64,000 nt of DNA, taken from positions 16,331,489-16,395,488 of the forward strand of contig NW_024881322.1 of assembly GCF_018691265.1 (NCBI RefSeq), read 5' to 3'. Numbering within the stretch: position 1 is the first letter of the stretch; the number at the start of each line of letters is the position of its first letter. Shown here one piece after another: positions 37,701 to 49,136 of this stretch. The notes below the pieces were generated by a model. It worked only from the letters and a program-made list of their open reading frames with translations. It ran no database searches and was not told the DNA's origin. The DNA is from Tyto alba. Taxonomy: Eukaryota > Chordata > Aves > Strigiformes > Tytonidae. The position numbers and the translations under genes are program-made.

Positions 37701-40700
37701 AACAACTTTACTTTAGACCCTTTCCAAAAGAAACAGCATAATTCAGACAAGCTTAGCACTCACAAATTACTTTCAAAGTGAAAGAAAATGAAAATTATTC
37801 TTTCACAGCTCATGTAGATCTACCAGCATATTGGTTTTTATTATCGTCTATATCAGGATCTTCTACTTTCATTCCAATATCCCCTTCTATGGTAGGATAA
37901 GTCTTTCGAATCTACTGGAATCTCTAGGGACTGTCTTTAACAACAACAACAACAAAAAACAAAAACAAAAACCAACACAAGAAAAAAAACAAACAAAACC
38001 AACCAACCAACCAAAAAAACAAGTTCTGCACTTTTTATTTATATATGTACATAAAAATTGACTCTATGCATATTAATATTGTATATACACTAGCAAGTTA
38101 AAGTAAAATATTTTTAGCATAACATTTTTTCTAACAAGAGAAAAAACTTTTTAAATTTATGTAAGCTCCCTTTAGAAGCAGGAAAACTATTTATTGTCAA
38201 CACAGTATCTTTTCAACAGCAAATGCTGTTTCAGAAATATTTTGATTAGTACTTTAGATATATGGAACGATGTTAACTCTGGTAAAATTCAAGGTAATAG
38301 GTTATGCTAAACTATTTGAAGAACATTAGTATAGCAATATTTATTTATGAGGCAGTAAAACAAGGGGGAAAAAAAAGCCTCTCAAGTGAAAGTTCAACTC
38401 TTTCAACAACGTTTCTAACAAATATTTTTCAACCATAAGTATTCAGTAGGGTGGTTAAACTCATAGAGGTTCTTTTAATGTTTTTTAGAAGTACTTTAAC
38501 CCATCAATCCGAAGAGCATCCCACCTGGGGCAGCAGGCACTTCTCCACACCGCCAGGCAGCAGCACTGCGTTAGAGTGAAATGCAGTAAAGCATTAACAA
38601 TATGTCCCCACCACGAAGCCAAATTCAGGTCAGATCTTGAAGATCATTCACCCCAGTAACACTTGCAGCGACGCAGAGCCTCATGGAAGCCTCCTCGGGA
38701 GCAGGTAAGCCCAGATCTCTTCCTCTGTGGTCCGTACCCTGACGCATTGCCCAGAGGCCGAGCACCCAGCAGGTTCCTGCACCAAATACTCCAGCACCTA
38801 AGCAAGCAGCTAATCCCACACTTGGCCATACACACCAAACAAGTGCCACGTTCAACTCAGATCATGCCAGGGAAGAAACATGAAGTCGTTTTCATGCTCT
38901 TCAGCAAGCTTAGGTGAACTACGTTCTTCCCGTCTGTGCTTTGGAAACAAAGAAGAGTGATAAAAACCAGAACATCTATTATTAATAAAAACACATGAAT
39001 GAACGTAGCTCCAAGAGCCTCTTGCCAACTTAATAGCAGGTATTTTTTTTATGAGCTATCATGCCTGTTTAGGAAACTGGGGATTTTTGTTGTTGCTAAA
39101 AAAAATAAAAATACACCACTACCACCAACCCCCCCCCCCAAAAAAAAAACCCTAGTAAGTTGAAACTTTTGCCACCCAGCCCAACAGGACATTCTTACTG
39201 AGTGCCAGGGGCAAGAGAAGTGCAGGGAAGTCCCAAGCATCACCCATCCTTTCCCAGTTCTGCTGCTGCAACCACACAGTTAATATTTTGCTGCCGGTAC
39301 TCTGTGATGGAGATGATGTGTTTCCACCTCTTTTCCATTCTTTTCCTTGCTTTCCCTCATCCCCCTCCCCCTCATTCAATTTTGTGTCATGTTTGTTTTG
39401 TTTGTTTGTATGAACACAGAGCAAGTGAACTGAGCCCACGTCGTCAATTAAACCGAAGTCAATTTGGAGAGAAGTACAGAAGGTTAATTAACAGCTAATG
39501 ATTTTGGCATTTGTTTAGGTTAGTCCCTTAACTTAATTTATTGATGTGACAGTATATCAACGTGCCATGATTTATAAAAGACACTTGAAAAGCAAAAAGG
39601 TTGGTCATGCAACATTCAGAGTTGCACACTAAAAATATGTACAGGTGTAATAGAAACTGTTTTAAAGGAACACTCTCAGATTATAAACATTAATTTCACA
39701 GCTGAGACAACATATCAGAGGAGAACTGCTCTGAGAACCAGCCAAGCCTAACAGAGCCACAGAGTATTGTCTGCTGCTAGCAAAGTGTAAGTACTTATGT
39801 TCCTAAATATGGGCTTAGAAACTTAGTGCCAGGCTGCGGTTTCTAAACCCCTCTTCGAGGTCATTTCACGGCACACCTTGATGCACTGGTTTTTCATAGC
39901 TGCAAGTCACACTGAAAATCAGGAGCATGCAACGTTGATGCAGGTTTGAATGACGGCTGCTCTTACGACGAGTACAACAGAAGCTATGGCACAGACGATA
40001 GAAGCCAGTAAATTTACTCCAAGGTAACTTTTATGTAAGAAATTAAAGCAAAGTGTGACAACGGCATGAGAGGATAAATAAATACATGATTCCCAACCAC
40101 CTTCAGTCACAGGTCAATCTTTCAGGCTGAAGCACTGACGCACAGTCGGGTCAGGCTCCTCGGAAGCACAAGTACAAATCACAGCATGAGTCAAGGATGC
40201 CACTTCTTCCTGCTGAGGTGGGAAGGCAAAGCGGCATGACTTGGATGAAAATGTGAAAGTTGGCTTTGCGTAGCAGTTAGGATTTTGAGCAAAAGCAAAA
40301 CTCAAGATCTGTGGGGATTTTTCCACAAAGGAACAGAGGTACTTTCTTGCCAGCTTCAGACTTAGTACGTGCGCCTTCTGTCCGTGGAGGTCAAAGCTGA
40401 GATGAACAGGGAACACGGTGGTGCTCAACACCACAGGGTGAGAAGGAATCATGCTGCCATTCATCTATGAACTGAAATCTTAACTAGGCTTCTAAACAAG
40501 AGCCTTAGGGGATTCCAGCAGAAAAGGATGGTAAGTGTAAAAGTCTCCTAAGCTAAGGGTCATGCACCAGGAGTACAGGAGGTTTCTGGTTCTCAGCCAG
40601 AAACATCCACCCAACCACAGCCCTCTTCTCGCTCTAATACCAATATTGCAACTCCACATGGTAACTTATAAATGATCAACAGTCAGTCATGAATCCTGGA

Positions 40701-41849
40701 GTCAGGATATTTAGAACAAACCAAAAAAACCTTGGCACATTTTTAGCAGACAATATGCAATGCAAATGAAGAAATCAGGGTAAGAAAAAGACTGGGATAG
40801 CATTCAGCATTTATTGCAGTAATCCAGTGGACCTGAATAAAAGACAATTAAGTTAATAGTGAACTTTCACCCAAATCAGCTCTCTTCATCATTAACAGGC
40901 TGTAACCAAGACAAAAGTAAATGGAAGATGGTGACGGGAAATCATTCAGGGAAACATTTTAAAAATAGCCCTTTTCGTACAGAACATCATGTGGCTACGC
41001 TGCCATTATATATAGTACATAAATTCCAAGGCAGATATATTTAAAGAAGTGTGGATGCTTAACCAATGCCCTGAATCAAGAGGTACAATAAATAAAAGAT
41101 TAATGGCATTTCGTTATTGGGAGAAGACCTTCAGAGAAGAGGGAGATCTGCCTTGTGGAAAACAATTAAGTGAAAATGCAGACATTAATTTTCACTATCT
41201 CCAGTGAACTTTTGCGAAATAAAAGTATTTGCAGACCTTGCCAGTCACAGTAAATATAAGAGCAGCACCTACCTAAGAAATATTAATAAAAAGTCAGAAT
41301 GTAAACCAAAGCCACTGTTTTCTTTCTCACCATTTCACCAGGGTAAGAATCAAAGAAAATCTGATATATTACAAACAAGACAGGTGGAAACAGAGCCTGA
41401 TGAGAGCTGGGTTGTGTGTTTGTGCATAAGAGGGAATATACACGTTTCTCTCAAAGCCCTACTAGACAGACCATTCCTGTTAAAAATATCTGAAGATGAA
41501 GAACGATGAGCTTGCCTTTGCAGCAAGAGTACCGAGGTACAATTCTCTGCTCTTCTACAGCTGTCCTGCCTGCATGACCCCGAGGAAGTCATTTCACACC
41601 TTGACCTTTTCTTCTCCCTCCCAGTTCGAAGTATTTAAACTGCTTTCCTAAATTGTAATAACAAATGAAAGACTGCTATTTGCTGTGCACTGTTATGTAG
41701 CAATATTATCCCTGAAATGACCCATATGCAAAAGATTTTAATATATAGCATGCCATAAACAAGTCCTCGGTTGGCCAGGAACTCCTGACGGATTAGCACT
41801 GCACCAAACATGGCACAGAAAAGGGGCTGAGCAGGTTCGGGTTCTCATT
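34771..41849. other. Intronic DNA without recognisable genes
   Basis: Mostly AT-rich. Contains the (CAA)n/(CCAA)n tract at 37940-38022, a C9 then A9 stretch near 39131-39149, and two successive minus-strand frames (39919-40464) discussed as a weak finding. Confidence 0.7.
37940..38022. repeat. (CAA)n, (CAAAA)n and (CCAA)n compound microsatellite
   Basis: CAA units change to CAAAAA, CAAA and then four CCAA units. Confidence 0.92.
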
Positions 41850-42130
41850 TTGATCCGCTGTACCCCAAGGCAGCTGTCAGGAAGAGACTCAGCTGCTTCT
41901 TTCACGGTTCAGGTTTCTACCTGTCGGGCGCAGCAGCTTCGGCGTTGCTGTAAGCGGTGCCCTGCGACACACACACCGACTGCGCTGCCACAGCCGCGCG
42001 CCGCCCGCGCCCGCGGAAGAAAAGCAGCGGTGGCTGCCTCAACCGCACGGCTGGGTCACCCGAACAAAACAAGCTGCGCGCCTGCTTAGTCCCGTCCTCA
42101 GAGTGAGGGGGGGTGCCGCCAAGGGACCGC
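41850..42130. promoter_or_regulatory. CpG-rich islet
   Basis: CpG-dense stretch, strongest at 41920-42100 ('cacagccgcgcgccgcccgc' region), in otherwise AT-rich intron and about 290 bp before a solo LTR. The plus-strand 79-codon frame in it is Ala/Arg-rich and unconvincing. It is a candidate regulatory island only. Confidence 0.38.
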
Positions 42131-42417
42131 TGCCGTATCTAGTCTCATCATCTCTTAACTCCCTCGGCTAGGCAAGGGCTATGCATCTCGTGCACAGGGA
42201 TTCGTGGTTTGGCTTGCCAGGTGAATGCCTGGTGGTTCGGTAGGATTTTGCCTGAGACAATCAGGAATAGACCTCGTATATCACCACCCTCCCACTACCT
42301 GAAATGACAAATGGCTCCAAAACTTTTATTTCCGCTCCTCAGTGTCCCGGAACCCATAGCTTCCAGAACCAGTTCTGGCTGTTCTGTGACATCTTCCTTC
42401 CCATCTCGTGAAGGACA

Positions 42418-43072
42418 TGTTGATAAGGAGGAGCTAACACTTAAGGGTCAAGACATGCTGTTTGATAAGATTGTTTGTTAAGACATGCCCTTTGTTTGTT
42501 AAGACATGCCCTTTGTTTGTTAAGACATGCCCTTTTTTGTTAAGACATGCCCTTTTTTTGTTAAGACATACCCTTTTTTTTAAGACATACCCTTTGTTTG
42601 TTAAGACATGCCCTTTGTTTGGTAACATGGGAGCTGCTAGGGGAGGGCTGGTTCTGTGGGTTGGACGGGTGCCGAGGGCCCAGAGGGCATGTGCCAAAGT
42701 TGTAGCTGGGGAAACCTGGCACCAGGGGACCAGAGAGCATGTGCCAGAGATAAAGTTGAAAAGTTCATGAAGAAGAGGGAACCTTACTTCATCCTTGAGA
42801 CCCCGGCCCATGACCACCAGGAAGAACTGTGCAGGTCCAAAGATAAGAGACGAAGGTGGGGCATATGGAAATGATTTCTTGGGAAGTCTATGAATATGTG
42901 TAAGCATCTCATGAATATGTATCGTTTTGGGCATAAAGGGAGTAGCCCTGGGTCATATGGGTGTGCGTGTTTCTGGTGGAGCAATCCCCCACGCACCTGG
43001 TACCGAATAAACACACCTACTTTACAACCTTATCGGTTGCGGAGTCTTGATTCTGGGAGTCATTGTGAAACA
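42418..43072 (+). mobile_element. Solo retroviral LTR, type A relative, with in-LTR minisatellite
   Basis: From TGTTGATAAGG to GTGAAACA. It has a TATA-like CATAAAG at 42932-42938 and AATAAA at 43006-43011. 'catgaccaccaggaagaact' and the region around the poly(A) signal ('ccgaataaacacacctac') match the other type A LTRs at 27.1 and 45.6 kb. No internal retroviral genes flank it. GAGCT occurs at 42431-42435 and 43073-43077, which would give a target duplication if the LTR began at 42436, but the start would then lack TG, so the left edge is open. It is antisense to TPK1. Confidence 0.75.
42450..42623. repeat. 21-bp minisatellite inside the LTR
   Basis: The unit is about GTTTGTTAAGACATGCCCTTT. 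AAGACAT starts at 42480, 42501, 42522, 42542, 42563, 42582 and 42603, giving spacings of 21, 21, 20, 21, 19 and 21 bp. A degenerate earlier copy lies at 42450. Length differences come from the T/G run between units. Because the unit is 21 bp, the opposite strand reads as a repeated seven-residue peptide, which is an artefact. Confidence 0.95.
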
Positions 43073-44492
43073 GAGCTGCAAACCCAGAGAACTGCAACTA
43101 CTGTCTTGTTCCCTTCTGGAAATGGAAGAATGACAATGGAAGAAGACAAAAAGAGAAAAGTTTGCTTCTGTAACTCCCATGCCAGCCATACCTGGTAAAT
43201 TCTTTCCTTAAGAGAAATCCCAGAGGCTTTCACATCAGGCTTTTAAATGTCCTTATAACATGGTCTAACTTAGCCTCTCAACACACCTCTCTGTGCTCCC
43301 AAGTTTCATGACGCGCTGCAGCAGACGTAACATGTCTGAAAAGAAAGCACGATACAGAAGAGGTGAAAGTGCTTCGCTTGCAGGTTTCAGACACTATTGG
43401 ATATGCCTTACAGATCCAGCCATGCACAGCTCTGATCCATTATCAGGCAGCTCGAGCAATGAAGCCGCTCCAAGGCCAACATGATAGAAACGCAAATATA
43501 GAAGCTGGAAGATCTTTTTGCCGTTTTGAAAATCCTCCAATTCCAAACCCTATCCTCCTATTTGCTACAAGCTCATGTTGAAATCCAGAAGTCATTTTTC
43601 ACTTGCTGCTCCTACTGCTTTTGCCTCTCTCCCCCTTTAGATGGTTGCATGGCAATAGCACTGCGGATCCGCTGTTCTGAAAGGAGCAAAGATGCTGCTT
43701 CTTTCTCCTCAGACCTACAGAAACAGGAAAGCTGCTTTCTAGCTTCACTTTAAAAACAAACAAACAAACAAAACCCCAAAACAGTATCTCCACAAAACCT
43801 GGAGAGATAAAGTAGAAGCAGTTTGATTTTTCTTCCTCGGTAAAACGCATGCTGCTTTGACTACTAATAAAACTATCTCCCTTGCAAAGAGCAGAAAAGT
43901 ATGGGAAGAAGGCAGTGGCAGAAATGTGCAACCTCCTTTTGAAGTTCAGTCAGTTGAGGAAAAACTGTCAGCCAAGCTTTTGAAGTACCTGATATGGCTC
44001 TTCTCCTCACACATACCTCCATGCATATTTACTTTCACCCTAAAAACTTAAATCTCAATTTATTTTTTTTTTTTTTTAAAGTCCAATAAATTCATCCTTA
44101 GCTGTCAGTGAAAGCAAAACTTCAGACATGGCCAGTTAGCTCCACAGCAGTATGAAGCTGTGCTGGAGGAAGGAAAACAGATATTTGAGACTGCCTCAGC
44201 AATTAGTATCTGTACTTCACATAGTAAAGGGAAGGAAAACACAACACCCTCAAGGCACATCCCCCTGACGGTGTAAAATTGACATATAACACTTATTACA
44301 AATTAGTCATATTATACTTCTTCTGTGCTACCATGCCCTCAGGACTTCTGATCCCTGTGGCTTCACCAGCTCCACAACAGAAATCCTGAGCAGAAACCAG
44401 GAGTCCTCAGACTCCTGTCAGTGTTGCAGAATGGGAATGAAGAAGGAAAGAGAAGTCTGCCGAGGTTTGTGAGATTATAGTCCAAGAAGGGT
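43073..44492. other. Spacer between LTRs, no recognisable gene
   Basis: Mixed-composition DNA with a (CAAA)n run at about 43753-43772 and a T-run at about 44063-44077. No recognised exon. Confidence 0.7.
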
Positions 44493-44518
44493 TGTTCATA
44501 ACCACTGATCTAAGGAAA

Positions 44519-44745
44519 CACTAACCCGATAGCCCCCCCCCCCTTTCAGGGGATGCTCACACTAACCTGATAGCCCCCCACCTTCTTGAGATGCTCCCCA
44601 GATGGCCTCCATCCCTCAAAGGATGGTAACTCACTTGCAATGGAATGAGAAGGAACAAGATGGGCCATTGATGGTCCCTATCAAAGGACGGTAAGTCCCT
44701 TGTGATTGAATGGAAGGAAGACAGGACGGGCCATCTCTGGTATCT
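44519..44745. repeat. Two tandem duplications in the LTR 5' part
   Basis: 'cactaacccgatagcccccc' to 'ggatgctca' is repeated, diverged, as 'cactaacctgatagcccccc' to 'gagatgctcc' (44519-44597). Then a unit beginning 'tcaaaggatggtaa' at 44616 is repeated as 'tcaaaggacggtaa' at 44681, a 65-bp period, with both copies running on to a 'gggccat' motif. Confidence 0.85.
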
Positions 44746-44909
44746 CTTGTCCCTGAGATAAGAGGGGAACTAAAACCACTGAGCCATAAAGACAAAGGAG
44801 CTGCAAATTAACAAAGTGTATATGATAAATAACAGACAAATTTTGCTTTCGCTAAAAGTAATTAACAATTACTTTTATTGACTTAGGCTAAAGCGATTAT
44901 TAAAAATTA

Positions 44910-44913
44910 GTGT
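44910..44913. repeat. GTGT target-site duplication, left copy
   Basis: Pairs with 45533-45536 around the nested LTR. The repeat is short, so taken alone it could be chance, but the TG...CA ends and the split outer LTR support it. Confidence 0.65.
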
Positions 44914-45532
44914 TGTTAAAATTATAACAGTTAAGCAAGCCTTTCTTGATCACAAGTTAGGCATATGGTTGGGCATTGTGTGGAGCTGGGCAAGCAAAGG
45001 GATGGGGGGGTGGTCTGTGGTTAGGTGTCATGTAAAGAGGAATGGAAGCCAGCAGAAAAGGGTTAAGCGAAGAACTCCTGATGAAGATGAACCTGGACTT
45101 CGCTCCCCACCAACTCCCCCACCCCCCTCAAGAGGACCACCGAGACCAGCTGTAAATTCCAGAGAAGAGGAATGGGGCGGGGAAGGAGAGCGAGTGGACT
45201 TGGTGCTTGGCCTAGCTGTGTTGCACTGTTCTTTGTTTGAGTTCATGTTTAAAAAGAAGGTTACATACAAGGTTGCGGCTGCCTCCCCCACTCAGCACCT
45301 GTCTGTTTTGTGATAAGAAGTAGTGAAGCAGTGGAAAAGTGGAGGGAGAGACAGCCCTGAAGAAACCAAGAAGAAGTAACTGTGCAGGTACAAAAAGGAC
45401 TGGAACTATGAACAGAGGCCCCAGCTGGGGCAGGGAGCGCGCCACTGCGCCCAGCGCTGTGTTCTTTGCTCCACTGACTTTGTCCCCAGTAAAAACTTTT
45501 ATATATATATACACGTGGGCTTGTTTCTCACA
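44914..45532 (+). mobile_element. Nested solo LTR, type C (619 bp)
   Basis: Starts TGTTAAAATTATAACAG and ends TTTCTCACA, so it has TG...CA ends. It is flanked on both sides by GTGT (44910-44913 and 45533-45536), a 4-bp target duplication. It carries a probable poly(A) signal AGTAAA at 45488-45493, followed by a T/A-alternating stretch. Its position splits the type A LTR exactly where the two homologous halves part. It is not similar by eye to LTR types A or B. It contains short open frames but no retroviral gene. Confidence 0.8.
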
Positions 45533-45536
45533 GTGT
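45533..45536. repeat. GTGT target-site duplication, right copy
   Basis: Right-hand partner of 44910-44913. It is followed at once by the resumed type A LTR. Confidence 0.65.
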
Positions 45537-45980
45537 ACGTGACCACAGGGCTGAGTTTGTGCAGAAGGGGGTCAGCTAGTGAACACAGTGAAGAAGACTA
45601 CGAGCCTTCATCTGCAGACCCCTGCCCACAACCACCAGGGAGCACTGCGCAAGCGCGACGGGAGGGATTTGGGGTGGGGGGATATGTTAATGATTTCTCA
45701 GAACTAATTGTAATATTCCCTCCCTATCCTTGGAGTAGTGATGCATATGTATTAGAATTAGTGAATATGTAACGGTTTTTAAGCAATAAAAAGGAGCTGC
45801 TTTTGGCTCCAAGCAGGGCACGCATCTGGAGGAAAGGATTCCCCGTGCGCCCAGCGCTGAATAAACATACCTACCGTGTAACCTTCCTGGTTGTACAGTC
45901 GTGATTCCACGCCTCACCACAGCTATGCTTGCTCTCTTGCGAGAGAACATCCCACACAACTGCAGTCTTTCCACCACACC

Positions 45981-48692
45981 AAAAGGTTTAATCAATCAGC
46001 ATTCAGCTCATATTAGCATACAGATAGCCACCACAATTACTTTCTGAACTATTAGCCATTTCTTTGGATTAGGATTTCTGTGCAGCCCTGAGAAGTGGTT
46101 TAAAATAGGGCAGAAAGTTTTAAAAGCATATATTCATTTTCTGATTTATAATAGCAGCAACGAGAGCATGCGCAGAAAGTTTCAGGAGGGACTTAGACTG
46201 ATAAAGGAGCAGAGGTGAGTGGGGAACTAGAATACACAGCCTGATTATAGAGGAGGCTGAGACACTGCTGTAAAACAAAGCTCTTTTTCTCAAAAGTGTC
46301 TGCTTGTAATAATCTCTTATTGCTAATGAAACCTTCCCCTTGCCCCTATATTATTTTTTTTAAATGACACTCAACCCAAAGCTCCCTATTAATAATTTCT
46401 TAATAGGTACTAATCTTCCCTAATCAACACTAGCAGAGACCTGCCATTTCTGAGGGGAAAGCCGATACTTAGTGCTTAATGCTGGGGCTCTTCTGTCCCA
46501 ACTGTCAAAGCAGTTAGTATCCACGGATATTCATCAAGATATTATCCACCTAAATTACTGATCGAGACACTGGCCTTTTTTTCCACTCTCTCACTCTTCA
46601 TATCTGAAGTGAAGGTAGTCCATGTTGCAGATTTTGTTTCCTTACTTTTTATGAAATACAGGGTGGCCTTTTTCCTGCATGGTGTATTAACCCAAATTGC
46701 TGAATGACACGGAGCCAGGCTGAGGGGAGAGGGGAAGAGGAGGAAGAAAGGGTTGGCACTCAAAACTGAAGAAGCTCTTGCAGAGAAACAGGGGCAGTCT
46801 TCTTATTGCTCAAAATTGAAGAACACAACATTGCACTATCAATTTTTATACTATGACCGGCTAGCAAAATTGGTTTACATGGTAACAGATAGATAAAAAA
46901 GCATGAAGAAAATATTCTCTGTGGGACTTGCACCTTCAGCATATGCTTTACTGTCTTTAGTTCTTTCAGCTGCAGAAATTCAGGAACAGATAGGCAGGGG
47001 AGTAGCTGGGGAAAACAGTTACCTCTCAAACCTTCATAGCAGGTACTGTCATTCAAGGATTCTTACTGGTGGAGGTGGTGGGGGTGCTGGATATGCTTTT
47101 ACATCCAAAGGCACTGGTCACGCTTGAAATGTCTCCTGCCCACCATGAGTAGTCAGCATGTTTGCACCCCTGGCAGATTTTTCTTTTCAATAGGGACTAC
47201 ATGACAGCCAGTAAATACGACAACTAATGCAGAGGCTGATAATTTAGAAACAACATATTTGTGAACTGGATAAGACACAACAAGATGTGAACTAAAGATT
47301 CAGCTGTTACTTAACTAGTGGCACTAATACATGCTGATTATGTACAGATTCAGCCCCATGCTAACACAAGAGCATTTCAAGCTCTCAAGGCACCTCCTGG
47401 TGAAAGGTCTGTGGGTGCTTAACAAGACAAATGCAGCTTTGCAGCCTGTTTGCTCCAGCTGCTCTTTAAACACGGCGAATTCCCCCAGGACCGTCTTTTA
47501 ATCTCAGACCCGGTTTCCTTTCTGCAGACAGCCTTCTGCTCCTACCATTAAATATGTTTCTCTGTATCCAAGGTCAGGCAGCCTGTAAGTTGCAAGCTTT
47601 TCCAGAAGAACGTTTCTTCCATTTTTTGGCCCTATTTTTGTACTTAAGGATAAAATTGTGATGAGGACTTGGGGAGGGTGTGAGGTGCTGTGTGTACTAG
47701 CAGGAACATGCAAGTTCTGCTTCTGTCCCAAGTCCTGTGAGAAAAACATCCAGATCCTCAAAGACAGGCATTTTCATGCATTGGACCTGCCTTAGAGACA
47801 GGTGCTGGCTTGAATAACAGTTTCTGTAACTTCCCTGATTTAGCTGCTGATGTTTTCAACCCTTTACCCCACACCTTCTTCTCTGACAATTTTATAAAAC
47901 CATTTTGATAGTCCCTCAAAAGACAAAGAAGAAACCAAGTTTTAGATTCCCTCAGTATCATACGTTTGCTTGGATCTTAGAAATAGTCAGAGATGCTACA
48001 CATCCAATGCCAAGATCTGTACTGTAACAGGAGACTGTAGAGAGTCCTGCTTCTTGCCACCCAGCCTCCACATGCTGGCAACACTTGTACCCAAAAGTTG
48101 AATGGCAAAATCAGCCCCAAGAACTGCACACCTCTTGATGTGTTCCTGACGTTACGCAGAAAGGCAGTTATTCCAATATGCTCCCACATTTCAATCCTAT
48201 GTACAGCTTCAGGTAAGAAATTGACAGTCATCTTCACTATGATGGAGCCACGGGTTCCTTTGGAATTATCTCTTCGTTGAGAACACTGGACACATTGGTT
48301 ACTGTGTATGTAGAAAACATACTATTCCTAGATTAAACTCTCTTTAGGAATACAACTCAGCTAAAGCACAATCCCCCAAACACGCTGTTCTCTGTATGCT
48401 CTGAAACGTTGTCCCAGAACTTCCAAATATGAAGTCTCCTCACACCAGAAATTCCTAAAACATTGCCATTTGGGGACAAAAAGGAATATGCCTTTTTGTT
48501 GCTCATTTTCCATATATTTCCAACACCACTGAACGCATCTGACTAAGTATTTTTCTAAAGCATCATCATACAGTGACAAAAGACCCTAGAAGATTCTGCT
48601 GAGAGAATTACGGAAAATACAAGCAAATGTAAGATAGTTTACGATTAAAGCATTCAAGCAATCTATATTTATTAGAGAATCTAGATCTGCTT
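45981..48692. other. Intronic DNA without recognisable genes
   Basis: No repeat family or exon recognised. A short frame with a Gly run at about 47071-47085 is a (GGT)n-like patch, not a gene. Confidence 0.72.
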
Positions 48693-49136
48693 GAGCAGGG
48701 CCAGAGGAGGCCACGAAGATGCTGGGGGGGCTGGAGCAGCTCCCCTGGGGGGCCGGGCTGAGAGAGTTGGGGGGTTCAGCCTGGAGAAGAGAAGGCTCCG
48801 GGGAGCCCTTCGAGCGGCCTCCCAGGGCTTAAAGGGGGGCAGGAAAGGGGGGGGGACTCTGGGTCAGGGGGTGGGGATGGGACGAGGTAATGGTTTTAAA
48901 CTGACAGAGGGCAGATTTAGATGAGATGTAAGGCAGAAATCCTTCTGTGCGGGGGTGAGGCGCTGGCCCAGGGTGCCCAGAGCAGCTGTGGCTGCCCCCT
49001 CCCTGGAAGGGTTCAAGGCCAGGTTGGACGGGGCTGGGAGCACCCTGGGCTGGGGGAAGGGGGCCCTGCCCGGGGGGGGGACACTGGGGGGGCTTTAAGG
49101 TCCCTTCCCACCCAAACCAGTCTGTGATTATATGAT
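48693..49136 (+). mobile_element. CR1 LINE, 3' end (444 bp)
   Basis: Starts in the last part of ORF2 ('gagcagggccagaggaggcc', then 'cagcctggagaagagaaggc'). It continues through 'ggttttaaactgacagaggg' and 'gcgctggcccagggtgccca' to the terminus 'ccaaaccagtctgtgattatatgat'. It is closely similar to the copy at 1-305. It is 5'-truncated, as is usual for CR1, and antisense to TPK1. Confidence 0.95.

Larger units (their letters stand above)
44493..45980 (+). mobile_element. Solo retroviral LTR, type A, interrupted by another LTR
   Basis: The outer LTR has two parts, 44493-44913 and 45533-about 45980. The left part carries 'cataaagacaaaggagctgc', homologous to the 27.1-kb LTR. The right part carries 'cgtgaccacagggctgag', 'cacagtgaagaagactac' and AATAAA at 45860-45865, also homologous. 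In the 27.1-kb LTR these blocks are only some tens of bases apart, while here they are more than 700 bp apart because a second LTR lies between them. The outer ends are approximate. No gag, pol or env is present. It is antisense to TPK1. Confidence 0.75.

Noticed and set aside
42434..42934. 166-codon minus-strand frame with a repeated NKGHVLT peptide
   Set aside because: The peptide repeat is only the translation of the 21-bp minisatellite, whose length is a multiple of three.
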